Part shown: positions 12,800-23,766 of the stretch, one piece after another
How the letters are laid out: every line of letters starts with the position of its first letter
Position numbering within the stretch: position 1 is the first letter of the stretch
Assembly (NCBI GenBank): GCA_028023455.1
Contig: JAQFVV010012416.1
Location: 9,553,967 to 9,617,966, forward strand
Reading direction: 5' to 3'
Length of the DNA stretch: 64,000 nucleotides
Origin: Epiperipatus broadwayi
Lineage: Eukaryota; Onychophora; Udeonychophora; Euonychophora; Peripatidae
Made by a program: the position numbers and the translations under genes
Notes under the pieces: model-generated
Told to the model about the DNA's origin: nothing
What the model saw: only the letters and a program-made list of their open reading frames with translations
Database searches by the model: none

Positions 12800-13911
12800 T
12801 GTGACAGTCAGATGATGTATGTTGGTTTAACCCAGTTTGAATACTAGGCGAAAGTACCTCGAGGCCACCCATATGTGAGATATTAAATCAAGAATACTAT
12901 GACCTCTGCCCTATTCGCCTATTCTTGAGGCTAACTACGAACCAATAACATTATCTGAGACACGCATAAATTATTTTCTCATCCGGCCACAAAGCTTAGC
13001 AACAGAGGTAGAGACATGGACGGGAACACCTACAGAGCTAAATAGTTAAATGTGCAATAAAAGTACTAAGAAACATGAGATTTGTGTGCCTGGATCATTG
13101 GAAAGGTAAAATAAAGCATTATAATAAAATTAGGAAACTCAAGCTTTTGATAGTTAAATAATATGTTTAATTAACAACTTTAAAATATGAATAATGATTT
13201 AATGGCCTCCGCTATTCCCCTAAATTAATGAAAACTAATTAAACAATAAAAACAGATTAATATGTTTGCGGTCTAAATCTTTTCTTCCCAATTTTATTAA
13301 AATTGTCAACCCGAATCTCCTCGATAAAGTGCAATAATAAAAATCTTTCACAAAGCATTTTTTTAATTGCTTTGCGCTAAAACAGAGTTTAAAAATTATT
13401 TAAAACGTGTATAGCTAAATCTGATATACATAATAAGCTAGTGGCGGACAAAAGAAGTGTTATCGAGGAGATCAAGTTGGCAAACAAAAGGAAACTTACT
13501 CGTATTGAATTTTACAAATATAATGAAAATTGGAAAGAGATTTAAATGAAAAACTAACCTTTAAACTTAACCACAATGGAGTACGAAATATTTATAAATG
13601 TTAGTAATGAAGAATAGCGAAGGGAAAAAAGGTTAAATATAGATAGATGATTGCACATATATATATTTAAGACTAGTCTAATAAAATGATTACATTACAA
13701 ATATCATTAAATAAAATAATTCATAATATAATTCAATTAAGAAAGGTATGAACAAAAGGGTAGAAAGTAAATAGTTCAATGGAGGAGAGATATGATTATC
13801 GTCCTGATTCCTTGCTCCTGTTCGGTGGTGGCATGGCTTGATCCAAACATCAATAGGTATTTGTCCGGACAATGAAAATGGAAATATGTAGCATGGTTTC
13901 ACGAAAAGTCC
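12800..13911. repeat. 1.1-kb direct repeat R, copy A (LTR-like)
   Basis: Nearly identical to 20118-21227 over its whole length (start tgtgacagtcagatgatg, shared end gaaaagtcc), with only scattered substitutions. The TGTGACAG start resembles gypsy-type LTRs, and aataaag-type polyadenylation-like motifs occur inside. In copy A the sequence continues ctccagacatggcacag. Whether the A/B pair are the two LTRs of one element, or separate insertions of one repeat, is unresolved. Confidence 0.7.
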
Positions 13912-15037
13912 TCCAGACATGGCACAGAGTTCAGATTACTATTGGGTGGATACTACGGCATTTTGGATGGTATTGAGGAACCTCGGCGATAGGCAAAGTT
14001 ATTTATTTGCCTGGCCAAGCATAATAGAATCCATCAAATTCATATGACTTTTAGCTTGAGCATGTCCAATCTTCTCCATGATTTTGAAGATGACAGTTGT
14101 ATAACTTTTTGGAATAAAATCTCAACAAGCAAAAGCAAAATCTGCCAAGAGTTCTCCCAAGAGAAATCTGAATGAAATTTCAAAAGGGAAATCTGAATGC
14201 CAGCAAGAAAACTCTGAATAATCAAGTCTTTTGTTCTCACTTTTATTTATACCCTCTTTGTCAGCTACCTTCTATTGTTTGTATGATCTTAGATCTTGAT
14301 AAGCCCCCATGCTCCTTTGTTTCAAGGTAACATTTTCTAAAAATAACTTTTACTTTTTTACTCTAAATTTCTTTCTTTAAACTTTGAATTTTATTAATTA
14401 AAAAAGAAAGAGAAGGCCATCTTTAATTTGCCTTGAATGGGCTAATTAATTAGAAATATACATTTTTTTAGAAAATGTTTGCGGGCTTATCTCAAAATCA
14501 AATCATACTAAATATTTTAACAAGAATTTAAAAAGAAAAATACATTCTTATTTCTTTTAATAAAATCAGCATTTTATTTCAGCAGAATTTTGCATTAACT
14601 CATATATATATATATATACGTTTGACGTATATATATGTTTGACTAATAGGTTTTACAAGTAATTTTTATTAACAGAAATTTAATCTTTGAATAGAATTTA
14701 TTTAACACGAAATATTTAAATGTAATACAAATTTAATAAGCATAATTAATTTTAGCTTTAATGCAAAACCCTGCTGATATTGGACTATAAACTTAGTTCA
14801 GGCCTACAATACTAACTAAGTTTATAGGAGGCTGTGAAGCATGGATTGGACTTCAGATCCATTGCTTCATTTCCCAATAGTTAGTGAGCAAAAAAAAATG
14901 TTAAAAAAAATGCTGTTGCTTCAGGTCAGAGGTAAAAATTTTGTGCCAGGTGAGTTCAAGCCTACTCTTTATTTGCTGTAATATTTAATTTGTTACTGAC
15001 TAACAGTTTTTCTTTCTTTTACTATATAACTAATGGT
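13912..15037. other. Sequence internal to the R repeat pair, no gene seen
   Basis: No recognisable coding domain. Contains an AT microsatellite at about 14601-14636 and the direct repeat gggaaatctgaatg / agaaatctgaatg at 14160-14205. If copy A is a 5' LTR, this would be internal sequence after its primer site. Confidence 0.35.
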
Positions 15038-16529
15038 GGTTGTTTTACAATAGCATGTTGAAACCGCTGGAGGGCGGGCTCGGTTTGTAAACAAAGATAA
15101 ATATAATGTTGCCGGGGCTGAGTTTCTTTTCTTTTTTTTTTTGGTTGGCTTTGGTTTTTTGATTTGTTTTTGTTTATCACATTTATAAAAGTAATATCAA
15201 ATCAAATTTTTTGTTTAAACACGATCAAAACAAAAAAATTACAAATAAATGAATTTACAAAAAAAAAGTACTTCATTTTTTTGGCTTTTGATTCTTTTTT
15301 TTTATTATTTATATTTTCAAAGGGGACGGGGTTTTTTTTTTTTTTTTTTTACCGTCTACGTATTTTTTTGTTGTTTTTTTTTTTTGGTTGTTGTTGTTTA
15401 TCACATTTAAAATAAAAGTACGGCGGCTATCAAATCTATTTTGGCTACCCCAAACAACAACAAAAAAAAAACGGATCGATTAAAACCAATGATTTTTAAA
15501 AAGTAGTTAACCGATTTTTTGTTTGTTTTGATTTAATTCTCATTAAACCCTTTTCTATTTTCGGTTCGGTATTGTACGACAAACAAAAAATCAGCCGATT
15601 CAACTACTTCTTCTTTCTTTTTTTCGGTTTGTTTTGTTTTATTTTGATAAATAAATCTATTGTCCATTTAATGGTAACATTTACAAGCCAAAGTTCAACT
15701 TTGGGAGAGGGGGGGAGGGAAGGGTGTTTGCAATTGCTAACAGAACGGAATGCCAACAACTCAAAGATTGACCAGGTTTTGACGGTTATTCCCCCTCAAA
15801 AAACTTCAATCTATACGGCAATTATAAGAAACTTTTTGGGCTCTTCAGGCAAAAATAAAAAAAAAAACACAGCAGGCATGCAGCTTCAAGGTGTTTTGTT
15901 TGATAAACCACCGCCGGTTCCAGCAGTCAGAGAAGAATCCTTGATCTTTCTTTGACATTCGGCAAAACAAGTTGTCCTATTTTTTGCAGCTATTCGATTA
16001 ATCAGCTCACAGTTGTTGTCGCACGAAACGTGACTTAGAGCATGATTTGATGGGAAGCGCGCTTTGAACTACACTTGGCCCATTTTTTCAGCAGGAAATG
16101 GGGGCTAGGGAAGCATGAGACTGCTGATAATTGTTAGTAGCCTAAAAGATGCGAGATAGAAGGGGAGGTGGTCTTAATGAATATTAAAGTAGTTTCGACA
16201 ATCGTAATTCCAACCACCCTCAGACAATACTGTAAACAAAAGTGAAATGTGATCGCTAGTCCAAAATGCTTAGCCCGAATCTGAGCCGTAAGCTGACACG
16301 ATAGCTTCTGCAGCAAGATTGGCTAAATGTTCACATTTCTGTGCATTGGCATAGAAATAAACACAGTCAGCCAGTGCCCTCCCCCGTATCAACGGACTAT
16401 TTCTAGGCTTATGCGTTAGAAATAGAACGTTCGATAGCGGTGAAGGCGGCCACCTAAACGGCATATTTCTGTGCACTAGCATAGAAATAACGCCCTCTGG
16501 TAATTTCAACACACTATTGTAAAACAACC
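15038..16529. mobile_element. Non-autonomous DNA transposon with ~39-base TIRs
   Basis: The left end, ggttgttttacaatag (15038), and its reverse complement ending at 16529 form inverted repeats that stay alignable for about 39 bases to a gagggcg block. Flanking octamers, ctaatggt (15030-15037) and ctaatcga (16530-16537), agree at six of eight positions, compatible with an old 8-base target duplication. The interior has long T-runs, a direct repeat of gtttatcacattta (about 15172 and 15398), and two quasi-palindromes of tatttctgtgca...catagaaata (about 16336 and 16463). No transposase frame was recognised. Its GC content is higher than the neighbours'. Superfamily uncertain; the GG start and 8-base duplication could suit Merlin. 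Confidence 0.5.
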
Positions 16530-16574
16530 CTAATCGAGTCCGTGTTGTTTTTAGTCTAACAAGTAATATTTATC

Positions 16575-17403
16575 TTTTTAACTTCTAAATTTTCCGGGGT
16601 CCGGTGGTATGCAGGGTTTTATGTTTGGAGCATTATACTGTCTTTGTATGCTGTGACTATCTTTCAACCGAAAAGCATTTTCTCCACACTTCTTTTTTAA
16701 TGCATATGGACCTTTATATATTGGGAAGAACTTTTTAACTTTCTCCATGCTTTACTACTTGGCTTAAGGTCTCTTGGCCATGCTTGGTTTCCTTTCCTGA
16801 ATTTATATTGCCAGTTTCGATTCTTGCGATGCCGAGCCATATGTCTTAATTTTTCCCTTGCCTTCTTTTCTTGCTCAGTCATGTTCTGGACTTTGAGACA
16901 GATTTTCAGGCTATCTAGGTGGTGTCTAGAGTTCCCACCCGGTTCTTCTCTAAAACATTTTATGTTGCTAATCTTTGCCACAGGAGTTATAGTATTGATT
17001 ACTGTCACAGTAAAGATTTCACTGTCTTGTTGCACCTGGATTTGGTTCAACAGCTGTTGATCATTGGTTTTTTACTCTCCTCATTCATTTGTCCAGAGAA
17101 ATCTGACTGGTGAGCGGCTTCGCCTGTTTCATAATCACTCGAGGATTTCATATCAGTGTCATCTTGATTTTTAGTATCATCTTCTGGTAATGCTTCTGTT
17201 ACAATACTCTGTTCTTGATGGAGTTCCATATGTGCCTCCAAACGGTTCAATCTTTGCAATGCAATATTCATGAATTCTTGGAACATGTTCATCATCATTT
17301 CATTTTCGTCTCTCATTTCTTTGATGAGATCTTCCAAATTGTATTTTTGGTCACTATGAGTACATATTGACCTATAAACTTCGCCTCCCTTCTGTTCCTC
17401 CAT
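16575..17403 (-). pseudogene. Pol-less gypsy-like element remnant: coiled-coil ORF plus integrase tail
   Basis: The frame starting at 17403 encodes 118 residues beginning MEEQKGGEVYRS, with an acidic, methionine- and leucine-rich helix (LIKEMRDENEMMMNMF, then LQRLNRLEAH) that looks like a Gag N-terminal coiled coil. It stops at 17047. An overlapping frame continues with MTEQEKKAREKLRHMARHRK, and after one more frame change near 16730 reads KKFFPIYKGPYALKKK and then CGENAFRLKD, the GPY/F integrase C-terminal module of Ty3/gypsy-like Pol. No zinc knuckle, protease, reverse transcriptase or catalytic integrase core lies between them. At least two frame breaks make it a pseudogene. LTRs, primer site and ends of this element were not found. 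The layout matches the intact ORF at 54837-56798, although the sequences differ. Confidence 0.6.
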
Positions 17404-18224
17404 TTTTGCCTAATATTGGCTATTTTGTTATATAACAATCCCACCTTATTTGAAAAACGTATTTTAATCTTTTTATAAACAAACTAGATACGTATATTTG
17501 ATCACACGTATCTAGGAGCTATATCCTTCTGTATATAAAAAAAAATTTAGTTCTTTCTAAACTAAGTCAGTATTCTAAGTTCCAACTATCTGTTTTATTT
17601 ATGTTTTCAGAAATTAACTTTGCCTATCTCATGAGGTCCCATCTTAAACCTATGCCTATATGTATCAGTTTGTACATGAAAAAATATATAAAATCCTGCC
17701 GTGTCTGTTTTTAATAACTATACTACATACTATTCTCCTCACTTTATTTATTTTTATATTTCATTTAAATGTCACTGTTATGTTAATATAATTAAAATAA
17801 TCCACTTACAGCTTGACCTGGCTTTCTCTGACACCTAAAACAACTAAAAAAATGCATTTACATTAATACAAGTATATATATAAAGAAATATGTGAGCAAA
17901 ATATACATAAGTCATGTTTAAAAATTATTTTGGCTCACTACACATACATTTTTATTTTGATCATCTACCTCCTATGGTTTGTTTATTTGTATTCCGATAT
18001 GAGAGATTGCACTTGCCGACAAATTTTTTGATGGGGCGCCAGTCGACAAGACAATGGCCATATCAAATATACATATTAATGGATAATGACCCATGCACAC
18101 ATTGATAAGGTTTATAAAGTTTAATGCGATTACAATTTATTTTGATTTTCACTTCACTTTCAAAAAAAATCTCTGCATGAATAAGTAAATGGTATTTTAA
18201 AAGACAATATTAATTAAGTCTAAG

Positions 18225-18450
18225 ACGTATAACAACTAAGTAGGGTAACTTGTCTGATCTGGGTTCGAAACCAGTTACCATTTTGGTCATGACACAAAAA
18301 AAAAATCAATTTAACAGCCTTTTGTACGATTAACAAAACAAAATATTAATACAAAAAAAAATTAAAATAAAAGTAAAATCCCACGATAACCGCCACTCCG
18401 AATTATGAACCTGGGATCGAAACCAACTACCATTTTGGTCACAACCCGAA
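18225..18450 (+). repeat. Two tRNA-like B-box fragments in tandem (SINE-like)
   Basis: Two segments end alike: ctgggttcgaaaccagttac followed by cattttggtcatgacac and an A-run (about 18252-18310), and ctgggatcgaaaccaactac followed by cattttggtcacaac (about 18411-18448). Each has a B-box-like core (ggttcgaaacc, ggatcgaaacc) and the same ttttggtca tail. They look like degenerate tRNA-derived SINE pieces. No foldable complete tRNA was found. Confidence 0.4.
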
Positions 18451-18823
18451 ATAGATTAACAATTATCAAGCAATTTTACAGAATCACGCATTGAGATCAA
18501 AAACTGTTTAAAAAACACTTATATAAAAACGGGTTTTACCGAACTATAACGAAGTGTATACCATATACACCCATATATATGAATATGTACACCATTAAAT
18601 AAGCATATATATGACTACATATAAATATACAAACAGATATACCTACATAAATATTTTTTCATTATCATGTACATGATTTTCTTAGAAAGATTCGTCATAT
18701 TGCGGACCGCATACTCCTATTATTTCAGGCTAGTAAACGCTGGTCACAAATATAACATGGAAACAATGTTTGCTGACGTAGACCTATTATTTCAGGCTAC
18801 ACAGCAATTGAGAATTCAAAAGT

Positions 18824-18938
18824 GTAAGGGGTCTTCACCTAACGGTTACTAGAGGTGGTCTCCACCAAAAACGATCACTAAAAAACAAGGGCTTCACCTA
18901 ACGGTTACTCAAAGGGGTCTTCATCTAACGGTTACTCA
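18824..18938 (+). repeat. Short direct repeats around ctaacggttact
   Basis: Three copies of a 20-base block, ggtcttcacctaacggttac and variants, occur near 18829, 18889 and 18917, with ggtggtctccacc between the first two. A separate pair of attatttcaggct lies just upstream (18718 and 18785). Function unknown. Confidence 0.55.
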
Positions 18939-20117
18939 ATAAATGATTCTAATCCGAATTGAGAAAAAAAATCTTAACTAAAGGTGGCTGACATATATGT
19001 TATACAGAAAATATATCTTATATATATATATCTTTATTAAAACGAACATACGCATTTACTTTTTATAAAGTTGAAAATTAAGTTTGCTATTATTGAAACA
19101 AAACTTATTTATATATATTGTTTGCACGGAAACGTAACTGCAAAATATTTAAAAGTGAAAAAAATTTTTTTGCATGATTAAAATTATTCATTAAAGAAAC
19201 GAAACGCAGAGAAAGTGAAAAAAATATTTGTTAAACTTTTTGATCTTAGAAAAAATTTCTATTACGGAAAAAATATTATCTATTAGATCTTTATAAAAAT
19301 TTATACAAACGGAGGAAAAAAAAACCTTTTATTATCTATTTGTACTTTTTTACTAAAATATTAACACACCGAATATACACTATATTTCGAAAAAACATTA
19401 TTACATCAAAACTTCTCATACTTAAGCAATACTAAATAACAAAGTACGAAAGCTATTTTAAGGGAGGGCAAGTCGGTATTTATTTGACACTTCCGCCACA
19501 TTGATGCTATATACTTTATACGACAAAAACAAAAAAAATAATATGGCGCTGGCCGTGACAAATCTACTCATTCGGGAAAAAAAATCTTGTTATAACTCTG
19601 AAATCTCTTTTTATAATCAGCAAAAAAAAAAACTAACTAACGGAGTGTTAACTTTTCTAAATGTAAAATATTCATTTCACACATACCAAATCCGGAAAAA
19701 TTTTTTTTACCTTATGGCACATTTAACTTTTTTTAATCAATCCAACAAAAATGACATTTGGCTCACGTTAGGAGACAAACTCAGAAAAATTATGCATATA
19801 TTTTTATATAAATATATTAGACTAAAACAAACTTCTCAGGGTACTACTTTTTAATTTAAAAAAGACATTCGTCCCGTGGCGACAAACTCGAAGCAAATTT
19901 TTTTTACGTATAACTAACTATTATTTCGTGTTATTTAAAAAAACATTATATATATATGCGTACAAATCCGAGGGGAAAAAAATTCTACATATATATTATT
20001 TATTAATTTAAAACAGTAGAAAGAAAAAACATTATACACACATACAAATGTTATTCAGGGCATTGCAGGGTACGGAAAATTTCGAATAGCCAGAATGCGG
20101 GGGAAAAAAAATTTATC

Positions 20118-21227
20118 TGTGACAGTCAGATGATGTATGTTGGTTTAACCCAGTTCGAATACTAGGCGAAAGTACCTCGAGGCCACCCATACGTGAGATA
20201 TTAAATCAAGAATACTATGACCTCTGCCCTATTCGCTTATTCTCGAGGCTAACTACGAACCAATAACATTATCTGAGACACGCATAAATTATTTTCTCAT
20301 CCGGCCACAAAGCTTAGCAACAGAGATAGAGATATGGACGGGAACACCTACAGAGCTAAATAGTTAAATGTGCAATAAAAGTACTAAGAAACATGAGTTT
20401 TGCGTGCCTGGATCATTGGAAAAGTAAAATAAAGCATTATAACAAAATTAGGAAACTCATGCTTTTGATAGTTAAAGAATATGTTTAATTAACAACTTTA
20501 AAATATGAATAATGATTTAATGGCCTCCGCTATTCCCCTAAATTAATGAAAACTAATTAGACAATAAAAACATTAATATGTTTGCGGTCTAAATCTTTTC
20601 TTCCCAATTTTATTAAAATTGTCAACCCGAATCTCCTCGATAAAGTGCAATAATAAAAATCTTTCACAAAGCATTTTTTTAATTGCTTTGCGCTAAAACA
20701 GAGTTTAAAAATTATTTAAAACGTATATAGCTAAATCTGATATACGTAATAAACTAGTGGCGGACAAAAGAAGTGTTATCGAGGAGATCAAGTTGGCAAA
20801 CAAAAGGAAACTTACTCGTATTGAATTTTACAAATATAATGAAAATTGGAAAGAGATTTAAATGAGAAACTAACCTTTAAACTTAACCGCAATGGAATAC
20901 GAAATATTTATAAACGTTAGTAATGAAGAATAGCGAAGGGAAAAAAGGTTAAATATAGATAGATGATCACACATATATATATTTAAGACTAATCTAATAA
21001 AATGGTTACATTACAAATATCATTAAATAAAATAATTCATAATATAATTCAATTAAGAAAGGTATGAACAAAAGGGTAGAAAGTAAATAGTTCAATGGAG
21101 GAGAGATATGATTACCGTCCTCGTTCCTTGCTCCTGTTCGGTGGCGGCGTGGCTTGATCCAACCGTCGATAGGTATTTGTCCGGACAATGAAAATGGAAA
21201 TATGTAGCATGGTTTCATGAAAAGTCC
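20118..21227. repeat. 1.1-kb direct repeat R, copy B (LTR-like)
   Basis: Same sequence and orientation as copy A, starting tgtgacagtcagatgatg and ending at gaaaagtcc (21227). It is then replaced without a gap by the LINE reverse-transcriptase sequence. A run of 13 purines shortly before its start suits a 3' LTR of a plus-strand element, but no matching flanking duplication was found. The right edge may be truncated relative to the natural end. Confidence 0.7.
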
Positions 21228-23060
21228 AATTTCCACACTAGCCAATCTCCGACCAATCTCAATGGAGCCATTGGGAATAAAAATACTGGAAAAGGTCATA
21301 AAGGATAAAATTGAACAATACCTAGAACCAATAATATCACAGCATCAATACGCAAAAAAGGGGTCATCCACAGGGCAGGCAGCACTAATATATAAAACGC
21401 TAATAAATTCAGTTATTAAAAAGAAAAAATATGCACCAATGGTAGTCCAGCTGGATTTTGAAAGTGCTTTTGACTCTGTCCCAATAGAAACACTACTGAG
21501 CCAGCTAAAAAAAACACAGATACCTAAAACAATATTATATACAATAGGCAATTTGCTTCTAAATAGAGAAATACACATCACGCTCAATGGTAGATCCACA
21601 TCATCATTCAATCCCAGCCAATCAATCCCGCAAGGTTCTCCTCTAAATCCACTACTAGAGCAAATAAATAAAAAAATTCAAGGAATTCAAATACCAAATA
21701 CTAATACATACATTCCCTGCATAGCTTATATGGATGATGTCACAGTGTTTCTAAACTCAAAAAAGCAAATACGTATACTACAGCAAATAATAGAAGAATA
21801 TACAAAAAAGTTCAAATTAAAAATTAACATCAATAAGTCAGCAGCATGGTCAATATACACAGGCAAAACAGACACACAAGTTTATCAAGGTAAGCCCAGT
21901 AATTTCCTGGGTTTTCCTTTCCACTTGGAATGAGCCAGATGAGAAGGAATATATCAAATAAACTCAAGTTCGAAGCAGAAAGAATCATAACATCACTCTC
22001 CAGATCATATCTCTCACTCTATGCAAAAGTGTCACTATTTAATCAACTTATAATGACCAAAATAACTTACTACCTGCCAATAATTACTTTTACAAAACAA
22101 TTTACAAAGTCAATTAACTCACTCTGTAATAAACTATTATGGAACAGAAAAATAGTAGTAATTTCTTTAAAGCAACTTAACCAACCAACAAAATGGAATG
22201 GCCTTGGACTGCATGCTATACATACTTTCTACACACAAAAAACAGTAAATCTACTGATTACAATATTCAGACGTTTTCCTAACATAGAACCAAAAGAGGA
22301 AATCACACCAATGGACTGACCCCCACCCACGGACAATTATATAAATACACTATTGACAAGTATTAAAAACATTAAAGATAAAATAGCACTGAAGAACCCA
22401 ATTAAATATACTTATTGGCAAATTCATGATTTTCTAACTCAAAGCCAAGAAAACAACAATAGGATAACAGTACTAGGAATAAATAATAGTCAATTACTCA
22501 AAAAGTACAAAACATGGTATTTAGAACCTAAATTATTTGATTTCATCCTCAAATTGAATTTAAATGCACTACCTACAGCACATTTCATTCGGTTCAGAAG
22601 ATTTTACCTAAATGTTGATCCAATGTGTGCTTTATGTCACCGGGAAGAAGAAACACAAGAACATTTAATATATCACTGTAAAGGCTTAGAAAAAGTCAGA
22701 CAAATGATGGTGAATAATTATAGGAAAAGGGAAAAACCACAATAGAAAAAATGCTAAAAGCTTTCAATGAAAATAAAATACCTATAATACGTGCAGCAAC
22801 TTTCAGTATATATGCCTTATGGTGTACTAGATGTGCTTTCACTTTAGGAAACAATCCAAGAAGACATCCCAACACATATCACAACAAACTAGAAAAACTT
22901 AAGGAAAGGGACAATCTTCTAGCACCACCAGACATTTATGCTGCCACTTGGTCTCTATTTAAAATAAAAGCAGCCTTATAATGGATAGACCAAATACAAC
23001 CTCAGAAAAATGGAAAACTGAAATGAACCAAAATAAGAACTGAAATATCTAAAAGGTGTA
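21228..23060 (+). pseudogene. Tx1/L1-like LINE, 5'-truncated and frameshifted
   Basis: Consecutive plus-strand frames (to 21933, 21930-22319, 22353-22745, 22751-22981) form one non-LTR retrotransposon ORF2. The first shows reverse-transcriptase motifs NLRPISM, VQLDFESAFDSV (first catalytic aspartate), SIPQGSPLNPLL and AYMDDVTVF, where YMDD replaces the more common YADD/FADD. About eight residues after NPLL seem deleted. The second has LLWNRKIV...WNGLGL, and the third has CALCHREEETQEHLIYHC, the cysteine-histidine knuckle usual near the LINE C-terminus. No AP-endonuclease domain is present, and the frame begins in the fingers of the reverse transcriptase at the edge of repeat R. The 3' part ends in an A-run near 23060. 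Clade call rests on the YMDDVTVF-type motif and C-terminal layout. Inactive. Confidence 0.85.
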
Positions 23061-23218
23061 AAAAAAAAAAACTCTAATGGTTAAAAAAAAAAGTATATTT
23101 TTTTTGTTTCAAGAAGTATCCTACCATAAGAGTTTGTTAAAATTTTATTTTTTAAAAAAGTAAACTTTTTTTCCTAAAAAAGTTTGCTTTGAAATATAAT
23201 AATAATAATAAAACCTAA

Positions 23219-23255
23219 TACTAATAGTAGTAGTAGTAGTAGTAGTAGTAATGAC
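23219..23255. repeat. TAG microsatellite
   Basis: A run of eight or nine tag/agt triplets between an AAT-rich stretch and taatgacg. Confidence 0.9.
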
Positions 23256-23645
23256 GATATGAGGATTTATTTGTATTTATAACAGTAATAAGGTTGTGAT
23301 TATATGCAGTATATTGTTATATATTTATTAAATTATTTTTCACATATATTTTTCATGATCAGTATTTTTTTTATTAATTATTCTAATTATACCTTTTGGA
23401 ACTGATGTTTAGTTAGTTATTCTGAATATAATTGTTAATCTTATAGTACCGCTTTATATTTCATTATAAAGCATAACTATCAAAGCTTTATTATATGATT
23501 GTGTCCTGTTAAATGGGTCAAGTAATAGAGCTTAAGCGATGACTGAATATTTTATTTACTTTAGTAACTTCTAACTTTATTTTAGTTTATTTTTAATGAT
23601 ACTTAATTTGAAATTAGAGAGAAAAAAATGTAACTTTTTTTTTAG

Positions 23646-23766
23646 GTCATTCGGGCATCATCAGGCCAAGAAGTTTTGTGTTCGAGAAGGCTGGACTGGT
23701 CTTGATCTTTCTGAAAGCCAAAAGAAAAAGATTGGTTTTAGTTTAACTCGAATTTCAGTTCTGAAG
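23646..23766 (+). CDS. IPK: IPK exon a (catalytic-histidine exon)
   Basis: Follows a long T-rich tract and ag at 23644-23645, and ends before gtaatt. Its first base completes a codon from the missing upstream exon; then 40 codons start SFGHHQAKKFCVREGW. The SFGH histidine is the conserved catalytic one of the family. Confidence 0.9.

Larger units (their letters stand above)
17404..20117. other. AT-rich DNA, no gene; minor repeats noted separately
   Basis: No cellular exon seen. Plus-strand frames such as 19501-19854 are K/N/F/Y-rich and carry no motif. A purine run, gcgggggaaaaaaaa, ends about six bases before repeat R copy B, and could be a polypurine tract if copy B is a 3' LTR. Confidence 0.35.

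Noticed and set aside
15164-15955. Plus-strand frames of 83 and 127 codons in the TIR element
   Set aside because: The first is a poly-F translation of T-runs; the second has no transposase-like motif.
18225-18450. Possible tRNA genes or a primer site for the 16.6-kb element
   Set aside because: Only B-box/T-arm-like parts exist; no cloverleaf or acceptor stem, and no LTR starts next to them.
12800-21227. Repeat R pair as definite LTRs of the 16.6-kb Gag-integrase element
   Set aside because: The coding remnant is on the minus strand, but no primer site lies beside copy B for that orientation, and no flanking duplication was found.
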